Part shown: positions 13,567 to 20,019 of the stretch, in pieces | Numbering within the stretch: the stretch's first letter is position 1 | Layout of the letters: each line of letters begins with the position of its first letter | Assembly: GCA_005116795.1 (NCBI GenBank) | Contig: SWDL01000388.1 | Span: 1 to 20,019 of the forward strand | DNA: 20,019 nucleotides | Direction: 5' to 3' | From: Nitrospira sp. | GTDB lineage: Bacteria > Nitrospirota > Nitrospiria > Nitrospirales > Nitrospiraceae | Position numbers and translations under genes: made by a program | Notes under the pieces: generated by a model | Databases searched by the model: none | What the model saw: only the letters and a program-made list of their open reading frames with translations | What the model was told of the DNA's origin: nothing

Positions 13567-14451
13567 TCATGTGCCCGGAAAACAGAATCGATAATAGCCA
13601 GCTATCCCCTCTTCAATAGAGGCAAACTGAAACCCAGGGACCTGAAGACACAACCTCGTTGTGTCGAAATGTCGATGAGTGATCGGCCCTCTTCTGGCCA
13701 TGGATACGACTTCGAAGGAGAACGGTACAGCCTGCTGAAGTGCCGTCACGATGTCCGAGAATGATCGACTCCGGCCTGTTGCTAAGTTGTATGTGCCGGT
13801 CGCCCGCACAGCCATAAGTTTACGAATCAGGAAGACCGCATCATCGACGTGAAGGTGATCTCGCTTTTCTTCTCCTGCTCCAAACAGTCTTACTGTCTTA
13901 TCCTTCATGAGCGACTTTAGGAAAGAGTTCGGCCCATAGGAACCATGCGGATCGCCGGGGCCGTACAGAGCCGTGACTCGCAGATTCAAAAAATCGATCT
14001 TGGAGGCGGCGGTAACCCGTTCAAGTATTTTCTCCCCCCCATACTTGGCTAGTCCATAGTACCCGGCGGGATCGATCGGGCTGTTCTCCGTGATCGGATT
14101 TGCCGTGAGCGGATAGACCGCATCCGAACTGATGTTCACGCACAAGCCGATCTTGCACGACTCCAGAAACTTGCCGACATTGATGGCCATCGTCAGGTTG
14201 TCGGATAGGGTTCCAAGAGTTTGGCCACGATCCGGGGTCAGGGCTGAACTGAAAATGAGGGCGACATCCCCTCCTGCCAGCTGTTGGAGCGCCGCGATCG
14301 AGGCCTCTTTCCTCAGATCGACATCCTTCGACCTCAGGCCGATGATGTCCACTCCGGACTGGCGGAAAACATCGCAGACTTTTTTCCCCAAGAAGCCGGT
14401 GCTTCCCAAGACAACGACGCGATCGAACGGAATTGTGAACTTATCGCTCAA
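13567..14451 (-). CDS. NAD(P)-dependent epimerase/dehydratase (extended SDR)
   Basis: A 294-residue extended short-chain dehydrogenase. The cofactor-binding GSTGFLG is at residues 16-22. The catalytic serine region is NISSDAVYP, and Tyr132-x3-Lys136 occurs in YYGLAK. Downstream are LRVTALYGPGDPHG and the YNLATGRSRSFSDIV block typical of nucleotide-sugar epimerases, dehydratases and reductases. The exact reaction cannot be told from sequence; candidates are epimerisation or 4-keto reduction of the sugar activated by the HldE-like protein. It overlaps the isomerase gene upstream by 11 bp and abuts the methyltransferase downstream. Confidence 0.85.
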   Translation of the reverse strand: MSDKFTIPFDRVVVLGSTGFLGKKVCDVFRQSGVDIIGLRSKDVDLRKEASIAALQQLAGGDVALIFSSALTPDRGQTLGTLSDNLTMAINVGKFLESCKIGLCVNISSDAVYPLTANPITENSPIDPAGYYGLAKYGGEKILERVTAASKIDFLNLRVTALYGPGDPHGSYGPNSFLKSLMKDKTVRLFGAGEEKRDHLHVDDAVFLIRKLMAVRATGTYNLATGRSRSFSDIVTALQQAVPFSFEVVSMARRGPITHRHFDTTRLCLQVPGFQFASIEEGIAGYYRFCFPGT

Positions 14452-15052
14452 GGCTTTCCCACTTTGTCGAGGACATCGCCAGCTTGGGATGAGACACCAG
14501 CAAATGCCAGATGACCGCCTGAAAGGCCTCAGTATGGGGTGTCACCATAGCCGGATTCACCGTCGGAATGATCACGCAGGCATCGGCCTGCGCGGCGGTG
14601 TGCCCGCCCTTTCTCCCGACCACGCCGCAGACACCTGCGCCCACTTTCTTGGCATAGTCGATCGCATGCACGAGGTTGGTGCTGACGCCTCGGGCCACGT
14701 CGCCGCCGCCGACGGAAAAAATCAGCAGCGCATCGCGCGATCCGAGCCGGCTCACCCGGAGCCAGTTGGCAAAGGAGGTATCCCACCCCTCATCATTGAT
14801 TCGAGCCGTCAGCTCGGACACATTGTCGGTCGGAGCGTAGGCTTCGATGCCGCACAGCTTCCTCAAATCATTCACCGCATGCGAGGCATTGCCCGCGCTC
14901 CCGCCAACCCCTAGGATAAAGACTCGCCCTCCCTGCTCTCTCACTGCGGCCAGCAGATCCACCATCCGGCCGACTGCCTGTGTATCGATCTGGTTTGTGA
15001 CCGCGACGACTTCACTGAAATAGCGGCTGATAAAGTCTTCCACGACTGACAC
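14441..15052 (-). CDS. SIS-domain sugar-phosphate isomerase (GmhA-like)
   Basis: A 203-residue SIS-domain protein resembling sedoheptulose-7-phosphate isomerases. The phosphate-binding loop is in LGVGGSAGNASHAVNDL (residues 48-63). SELTARINDEGWDTSFANWL carries the candidate catalytic glutamate (E80), and the C-terminal HTEAFQAVIWHLLVSH provides the candidate catalytic histidine. True GmhA converts sedoheptulose 7-phosphate to glycero-manno-heptose 7-phosphate, the first step to activated heptoses. The ND-EGW variant found here is characteristic of capsule or O-antigen loci rather than core-LPS GmhA. It lies 9 bp downstream of the dehydrogenase gene and overlaps the epimerase gene by 11 bp. 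The HldE-like gene in the same operon supports a heptose-type pathway. Confidence 0.85.
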   Translation of the reverse strand: MSVVEDFISRYFSEVVAVTNQIDTQAVGRMVDLLAAVREQGGRVFILGVGGSAGNASHAVNDLRKLCGIEAYAPTDNVSELTARINDEGWDTSFANWLRVSRLGSRDALLIFSVGGGDVARGVSTNLVHAIDYAKKVGAGVCGVVGRKGGHTAAQADACVIIPTVNPAMVTPHTEAFQAVIWHLLVSHPKLAMSSTKWESLER

Positions 15053-15061
15053 CCTTCCTCG

Positions 15062-16390
15062 TCAGGCGGACGCCGCAGCGGGCCGCAATCCCTGAGGGCG
15101 CCGCCCCATCGAGACGTACTCGATTCCGGTCAGTTCCTTCCGCCGACCTTCCAACGCTCCGGCACAATCGATCACCAAGGACCGCGTCATCTCCGATCTG
15201 ACCGGTCGGAGATCCGCGTTCACAAACTCATCCCAATCCGACATGATGAGCAGCGCATCCGCGCCCCGGAGTGCATCAGCGGGTGAACCGAGCAACTGCA
15301 CCGCCCCAAGATTGTCCTGAGCGCGGATGATGGGATCCCACGCCGCAAATTCCGCGTGTGCCGCCAAGTCACGGATCAGCCGAAGCGCGGGTGCATTCTT
15401 CGTCGAATGGGTATTCTTTTTGTACGTCAGGCCCCACACGGCGATTTTGGGTTTTGCAGACTGTGTCATCACATAGCAATTCACCATCCGGAGCGCCCAG
15501 TCATATCGCTTCTTGTTGGCCTGGCTGAACCCATCGAACACGGCTGCATCCACGCCCTCCTCGTAGGCTAAAGACCGGAGGGTCACGAGATCGCGTTCGA
15601 GATTTCCGCCGGCAATACCCAGGCTGGGGCGGAGATAGGCGGCGGGGCCGATGCGCTGGTCCAGCCGCAAGGCCGGAACAATTTCTCCCCAGTCAGCATC
15701 GACGGCCTCGCAGAGGTCGGCCAGCGTATTGGCATAGGACACCGACGCGATCAGATATAAGTTGATGGCAGTCTTCGCCAATTCGGCACTTTCATAACGC
15801 ATCGGCAGGATCGGACACCCATACACCGACAACGCTTCGGCGAACATGGGCGCCAAACCAGCGTCTGAGTCCTCGCAACCCACGATACAGCGCTCCGGCC
15901 TGAGCGCCCGCTCAACCGCCCGTCCAAAGATCAAGGTCTCCACCCAATAGTGGAGGGTACATCGTAAATCGGGCCGGATCTGCTCGATCCGCGTCCGGAG
16001 TCGTCGCGTGAACCCGGGAGGCACTTGGCTCATCACCACCAGGACGACATCTTGGCGGAGGAAGGGCACGATGGCGTCGATCAGCGCCAGCACAGGTGTA
16101 AGGTCGCTCGTATTGTCTTCAGCGGTCGGGACATCGAGGGACACAATGACGAGCGGACAGGCCTCTAACTTGGCCGCGTCCGACACCCATTCGACATGGG
16201 CGTGCGTCTTCGTATGGAGTTCGGCCAAACCGGGCTCATGCACCGGAAGGGTTCCTGCTGCCAGCGACGCCACTCGCTCCACAGAGGGGTCATAGGCCAC
16301 GACAGCCCGGCCAAACGAAGCCCAGGCCAGGCTGGACACGATGCCCAGATGGGACAGCCCGACAAATCCTGTGGGAACCGCATGACTCAT
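15062..16390 (-). CDS. UDP-glucose/GDP-mannose dehydrogenase-family protein lacking the catalytic Cys
   Basis: A 442-residue nucleotide-sugar dehydrogenase relative. The N-terminal Rossmann segment is GFVGLSHLGIVSS, followed by VSLDVPT, ETLIFGRAVERALRPE, and the mid-domain helix with K206 and N210 (AELAKTAINLYLIASVSYAN). DQRIG and a C-terminal UDP-binding domain with VWGLTYKKNTHSTKNAPAL complete the set. The active-site motif, normally GG-x-C-x-PKD, reads GGNLERD (261-267), so the nucleophilic cysteine needed for the four-electron oxidation to a uronic acid is absent. A two-electron oxidation or another reaction is more likely. The start at 16388-16390 shares ATGA with the oxidoreductase stop; 15 extra upstream residues from a start at 16435 would overlap that gene. 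Confidence 0.85.
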   Translation of the reverse strand: MSHAVPTGFVGLSHLGIVSSLAWASFGRAVVAYDPSVERVASLAAGTLPVHEPGLAELHTKTHAHVEWVSDAAKLEACPLVIVSLDVPTAEDNTSDLTPVLALIDAIVPFLRQDVVLVVMSQVPPGFTRRLRTRIEQIRPDLRCTLHYWVETLIFGRAVERALRPERCIVGCEDSDAGLAPMFAEALSVYGCPILPMRYESAELAKTAINLYLIASVSYANTLADLCEAVDADWGEIVPALRLDQRIGPAAYLRPSLGIAGGNLERDLVTLRSLAYEEGVDAAVFDGFSQANKKRYDWALRMVNCYVMTQSAKPKIAVWGLTYKKNTHSTKNAPALRLIRDLAAHAEFAAWDPIIRAQDNLGAVQLLGSPADALRGADALLIMSDWDEFVNADLRPVRSEMTRSLVIDCAGALEGRRKELTGIEYVSMGRRPQGLRPAAASA

Positions 16391-17292
16391 GGCTTTTTCG
16401 CCGTGACCGCGCTGATCGTTTCGGAGATCCACCAATCGTTGTCAGCGGAAGTTCCCCCTTCTGCACATTGCCGTTCGAAGTAGTCCAGATCCCGCCGCCA
16501 TGTCAGATCGTCCCCCACCCGTGTCTCGCGGCGCTCGGAGGGAACCCCCGAGGGGCGGACTCGGCGATAGACAACTAGTTCGCTCGGTCCCCATTTGCAC
16601 AATCCCCGCATGTGCAGCGAGCCGTCAGATCCGTAGAGATCAACCGCAAAATCATTCTTCCAGGACAGGAAACTCGATTCCAGCACGAATCGACCGTCGG
16701 CCGTGGCCAGCACACAGTGATCGATGGTCTTGGCTTCGTGGCGGGCAAGAGTCCACGGCACAATCTTCTGTCCTCGCTCTCCGCACAAGAATCCTAGAAG
16801 ATCAAGCAGGTGGGGGCTCAGGTCTTCAACGACCCCCCATCCCTTTTCCCGCCAGCTCCCGGCAAGATTCACCACCGTGCCATTCCCATAAAAGAATCGC
16901 CCGTGGTACAGCTCGCCCAGGGTGCCCTTGTCGAGTTCCCGCTTCACTTCCGCAATCAACGGCTCAAACCGATGGTTATAGGAGGTGTACCAGACAACAC
17001 GATTGGTCGAGGCAAGCCTGGTAAGCGTCTCAGCCGTGCGTTTGTCCGGCAGGAGCAGTGGCTTTTCGACCAAGACATGCTTCCCCTTTGTCAGAAATTC
17101 CTGGAGCATCTCCAGCTTCGCTTCATTCGGCACGGCAAGAATGGCGGCGTCGTATCGATCCGACGCGCAGTCATCGAGTCGGCGATAGTCCGCCGCCTTG
17201 TTGAAGGGATCGACCGTTCCCACGCAACGCGATCCAAGGATCGTCTGGCGCTTGCGGCCGATGTTACCCAAACCGACGAGCAAATACCTCAT
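16387..17292 (-). CDS. Gfo/Idh/MocA-family oxidoreductase
   Basis: A 301-residue NAD(P)-dependent sugar oxidoreductase. The N-terminal Rossmann fold shows GLGNIG at residues 7-12. The family EKP motif is at residues 76-78 in HVLVEKPLLL, followed by YNHRFEPLI and the catalytic region EDLSPHLLDLLGF with the conserved histidine. Length is slightly below the 330-380 usual for the family, mostly from a short C-terminal half. Members oxidise or reduce hydroxyls of free or nucleotide-linked sugars. In this operon it is probably one redox step on the activated sugar. It overlaps the HldE-like gene stop by ATGA and the dehydrogenase start by ATGA, so three consecutive genes are translationally coupled. 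Confidence 0.88.
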   Translation of the reverse strand: MRYLLVGLGNIGRKRQTILGSRCVGTVDPFNKAADYRRLDDCASDRYDAAILAVPNEAKLEMLQEFLTKGKHVLVEKPLLLPDKRTAETLTRLASTNRVVWYTSYNHRFEPLIAEVKRELDKGTLGELYHGRFFYGNGTVVNLAGSWREKGWGVVEDLSPHLLDLLGFLCGERGQKIVPWTLARHEAKTIDHCVLATADGRFVLESSFLSWKNDFAVDLYGSDGSLHMRGLCKWGPSELVVYRRVRPSGVPSERRETRVGDDLTWRRDLDYFERQCAEGGTSADNDWWISETISAVTAKKP

Positions 17293-18824
17293 GAGTAGTG
17301 GGCTTGCTTCGACAACCGGTCGAGGGTTTTAAGCACGTCGGGCACCGTGACGGGCACGTTCCCCGCATGTTGACACGTCACCGCGGCGCCCAACGATCCC
17401 AGGATCGAGGCCATGATCAGATTGCCGGTCGCCCGCAAGGCCAGCGAAGCATAGGCGAGCAACGCGTCACCGGCGCCGATGGGATCGACCAGGTTCTCGA
17501 CAAAGCTTTCGATCGTAAAAAATTCACGCGGACTCGGCCCGGGACTCCGATAGGAAATGAGGCCTCGCTCTCCCAATTTCAGGATCAGGTACCGACACCG
17601 TGCCCGACGGAACAGTTCCGACGCAAGCGGCCGCACCACGGAATCTTGGTCACCGAGCGCAAATCGGGCTTCCCGTTCATTGGGGGTAATCAGATCGAAA
17701 TCGGTGAAATCGAGGATGTTCCCCCATCGGTTGGACACCTGGCTGTCGGCCACCGTCATCGCATGCGAGGTGATCCCCTTTCGCAAGAAACCGATCGTTT
17801 GCTTGTTGAAGATCCCATGACGAAAATCGCTGAAGATCACCACATCGGCGTTCGCCTGCCGTGTAGAGTCCACGATGGCTTTCAGGACACGGTCGGACAC
17901 TGGACGATTGTCGACCCGATCGACCTGCAACATCTTGTACGACGAGGCGATAAACCGTTCCTTGTGCGTGGTGGGTCGGGTCGGGTCAATAATTTCATGG
18001 CACTTGATGCCCGCCTCGGCCATGTCCATCAAGACGAAGTCTTTCAGGTGATCGTTACCGAGGATGGTGGAGAAGGACACATCAGCCCCTGCGGCTTTCA
18101 GATGCTTGGCTACCACCGCCGCGCCTCCGGAAAACGTGTCAGTCCGATCGTGCTTGACGCTGAACGTCGGAGATTTCACCGTCGCACCCAGGAGGGAGCA
18201 GTAGCTGTAGCTATCCACGATCGTGTCGCCCACGACGTGGACCCGCAGCCCGACGCAGGCATCCAGTCCCTTCTTGATATCGTCAAAGGTGAGGCCCTCC
18301 GACTGCATCAGGGACAGCAGTTTGTCGACGGCCAGATCCGGCGGCTCGCTCTCGATGAGCTTGGAAGAGGAGTACACGATGTCGCCGGGGGTGAAGACGA
18401 CCTCCCCCCCGTAGCTGTCGAGCGCATCCATTTCTTCCCTGGTCCGCGGTGGAATCCCGGCGGAAAAATATTCATAGCCCTTGGCGAAGTAATCGGGCTT
18501 CAAGAACTTGATGTTCTCGATGGGCGTGGGATTCGCATCGACAAGGACATAGTCCACCATCTCCAGGGCTGCCAAATTCATGGCCCGTAGTTCCTGCGGC
18601 ACATACGGTCGATTGTTGGCTTTTTCGTTATGGACATCCGCCGTAAGACTCGCGATCAGTAGGTCCGCCTTCTCTTTCGCATACATCAGATGCCGGAGAT
18701 GCCCTGGATGCACGATATCGAACATCCCATGGCACATGATGACCTTCTTGGCCCGGGGATACGGGCCGATCGCAGCCACAAGTTCCTCCCGTGTCTTAAT
18801 CTTATAACTATACGGTTTCTTCAT
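17289..18824 (-). CDS. HldE-like bifunctional protein, nucleotidyltransferase-kinase order
   Basis: From the ATG at 18824 the product is 511 residues with two domains. The N-terminal cytidylyltransferase-like domain (about 25-165) has GMFDIVHPGH, with the HxGH signature at 39-42, and a late YSSSKLI motif. The C-terminal PfkB/ribokinase-like domain (about 190-505) has VVGDTIVDSYSY, FSGGAAVVAKHLKAAGADVS, the DLITPNEREAR block and the catalytic DPIGAGDALLA (GAGD at 450-453). E. coli HldE, which makes ADP-heptose from heptose 7-phosphate, has the same two domains in the opposite order. Kinase and nucleotidyl transfer to a heptose-like sugar phosphate is the natural inference. A start at 18878 would overlap the upstream gene. 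Its stop overlaps the next start by ATGA. Confidence 0.88.
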   Translation of the reverse strand: MKKPYSYKIKTREELVAAIGPYPRAKKVIMCHGMFDIVHPGHLRHLMYAKEKADLLIASLTADVHNEKANNRPYVPQELRAMNLAALEMVDYVLVDANPTPIENIKFLKPDYFAKGYEYFSAGIPPRTREEMDALDSYGGEVVFTPGDIVYSSSKLIESEPPDLAVDKLLSLMQSEGLTFDDIKKGLDACVGLRVHVVGDTIVDSYSYCSLLGATVKSPTFSVKHDRTDTFSGGAAVVAKHLKAAGADVSFSTILGNDHLKDFVLMDMAEAGIKCHEIIDPTRPTTHKERFIASSYKMLQVDRVDNRPVSDRVLKAIVDSTRQANADVVIFSDFRHGIFNKQTIGFLRKGITSHAMTVADSQVSNRWGNILDFTDFDLITPNEREARFALGDQDSVVRPLASELFRRARCRYLILKLGERGLISYRSPGPSPREFFTIESFVENLVDPIGAGDALLAYASLALRATGNLIMASILGSLGAAVTCQHAGNVPVTVPDVLKTLDRLSKQAHYS

Positions 18825-18861
18825 CTCATCCACCCTCGCTCCGCACATCCGATCAGGCAAC

Positions 18862-20019
18862 TCAGACTCGTGTCTCACACTTCTTCGGTTCAGGTGGAAG
18901 GTAGAATTTAGCCGGGAAGGCAGCGGAGACCCGACGGTAAATCCTAAGGGCCATGGGATAGGGAAAGGCTAAAAATACACGCTGCTGAGTGCTTAGCCGA
19001 GATGGATGGATGACGGGCTTAGCGAGATGATGCCTTCCAACCCGTTGGCTGTCCTCATCGACAAAGAAAGTGACTCTTTCATCAAGGATCGAACCCAACC
19101 ATGTTCCCGCAATAGCGGTGCCGAATATGCCTAATTCATGCCCGCTCGCGCAGAAAGCCGCTGTGTCGATAACTTTATCTAGCCAGCATCCCAACTGCGG
19201 CAATCCTTCAGCGTCACGACTGCCAGCAGTCTTTTTCTTACTCTCAGATAGCAAGCTGCCACCGGAGCGGAGAAGGAGAGTGACTTCCTTCTGGATCCAA
19301 TCAGTGGCAAGGCACATCACCTCAAATCCAATTGCATTCGCGAGATCGGATAAGACACGTGGCGAAAAGTGCGAATAGTGATCAACAACAACCAAATCAA
19401 ATGGATTTTCCAGTATGTTAGGCACCTGGATAAGCAGGTGGCCTCCAGGATTCAACAGAGTATGGAGTCGCTGGAGCACACCGCGGGGGTCAGGCAGATG
19501 CTCCAGAACGTGCACCATTGAGATAAAGTCGAAGAATCCAGGAATGCGATCCGGCTCACCAGACAAATGACCAACAACCCCAGGAATGGAAAGTACCCGA
19601 TCCCGAAACCGTTCGTTTTGTTCGAAGCCCACAAGCATCCAGTCAGGGCAGAGGCTGGAAAAGGCCCGAAGCGTTGCACCCCTTCCACAGCCGAAATCTA
19701 ACATTGTTCCCTTTGAGGGAACATCGACCAAAGACAGTGCTCGTTCAAGGAGTACCACAGACCTAGTTCGATGGTCAGCTTCCCGTTCACCAAACACTAT
19801 CTGCTCAGTTCCTCGACTCAAGGCATAGAGATCATAGTTTGCATATACTGAAGCATTGATCTCCATAAGTGCCTGATTTGCTGGCTTCTGAAGATGGCCA
19901 CAAAGTTCGCAGACGACAACCGTGACCGGACAAGGCCAAGGCCTGCAGTCCGACGTAACTGCCTGGGAGCACTCCGGTCGGTAGTAATCGGTGAGCAACG
20001 GAGAGCCGCACAGAATGCA
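18862..20019 (-). CDS. Zinc-binding class I C-methyltransferase-like protein (partial at right edge)
   Basis: The reading frame runs off the right edge of the window. The first visible codons, before any start, read CILCGSPLLTDYY, so a CxxC knuckle precedes the point where a TTG (19998) could be mistaken for the start. A second CELC follows in VVVCELCGHLQKP. This two-knuckle zinc module, followed by a methyltransferase domain with MLDFGCGRGATL and SMVHVLEHLPDPRGVL, is the layout of NovU/TylC3-type sugar C-methyltransferases. The C-terminal Rossmann-like part (ELGIFGTAIAGTWL, FFVDEDSQRVG, then VIHPSRLS) also fits. It is the most upstream gene visible in the operon, 37 bp before the HldE-like gene. 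Sugar C-methylation is inferred from the architecture. Confidence 0.8.
   Translation of the reverse strand, partial: CILCGSPLLTDYYRPECSQAVTSDCRPWPCPVTVVVCELCGHLQKPANQALMEINASVYANYDLYALSRGTEQIVFGEREADHRTRSVVLLERALSLVDVPSKGTMLDFGCGRGATLRAFSSLCPDWMLVGFEQNERFRDRVLSIPGVVGHLSGEPDRIPGFFDFISMVHVLEHLPDPRGVLQRLHTLLNPGGHLLIQVPNILENPFDLVVVDHYSHFSPRVLSDLANAIGFEVMCLATDWIQKEVTLLLRSGGSLLSESKKKTAGSRDAEGLPQLGCWLDKVIDTAAFCASGHELGIFGTAIAGTWLGSILDERVTFFVDEDSQRVGRHHLAKPVIHPSRLSTQQRVFLAFPYPMALRIYRRVSAAFPAKFYLPPEPKKCETRV

Noticed and set aside
17298..18590. Plus-strand open frame of 430 codons
   Set aside because: Shadow of the HldE-like gene; low-complexity Arg/Gly/His-rich translation.

Overview
The window is a high-GC bacterial chromosome segment, coding-dense and almost entirely on the minus strand, so most genes read right to left. 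Gene content and the style of its dispersed palindromes suggest a Nitrospira-like member of the Nitrospirota. That placement is an impression from the sequence, not the result of a search.

Region 1 (1-5660) is housekeeping. It holds enolase, an orphan YgiT-type zinc-finger antitoxin with a 3' frameshift, a nested inverted repeat, and a coupled set: gatB, a YtxH-type protein, a DUF948-type protein and the 3' two thirds of gatA. The gatA 5' end is missing. At about 4970 its reading frame is joined out of frame to the 5' part of a SAM methyltransferase gene that starts at 5660. gatC is absent. A palindrome resembling a ParB/parS site lies between gatA and the DUF948 gene.

Region 2 (5661-9103) is miscellaneous. 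It contains a UbiH-like FAD monooxygenase, a small membrane protein, a GYD-domain protein on the plus strand with a good promoter and RBS, and a family-4 glycosyltransferase. The glycosyltransferase carries an in-frame palindromic insertion of about 30 codons.

Region 3 (9104-12508) is a cluster of small toxin-antitoxin-type genes. One module (phd-vapC, 9876-10597) looks intact and has its own promoter and operator. The others are broken: a nucleotidyltransferase with an internal deletion, a YefM-RelE pair fused by deletion and then frameshifted, VapBC scraps, and a DUF433/DUF5615 pair with an in-frame stop and three single-base frameshifts. A dispersed GC-rich palindrome closes the region.

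Region 4 (12509-20019) is a tightly packed minus-strand operon, with several 4-base or 11-base overlaps, that appears to make and modify an unusual nucleotide-activated sugar for a surface polysaccharide. In transcription order it holds:
- a zinc-binding C-methyltransferase-like protein (cut by the right edge);
- an HldE-like protein with nucleotidyltransferase and kinase domains in reversed order;
- a Gfo/Idh/MocA oxidoreductase;
- a UDP-glucose/GDP-mannose dehydrogenase relative lacking the catalytic cysteine;
- a GmhA-like SIS sugar-phosphate isomerase;
- an NAD-dependent epimerase/dehydratase;
- a second methyltransferase;
- a small CxxC ORF;
- the first 25 or so codons of a second family-4 glycosyltransferase, homologous to the one at 9103.

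The isomerase, kinase and nucleotidyltransferase suggest a GDP/ADP-heptose-type route with non-standard downstream redox steps. The degraded toxin-antitoxin region separates the two glycosyltransferase 5' ends.
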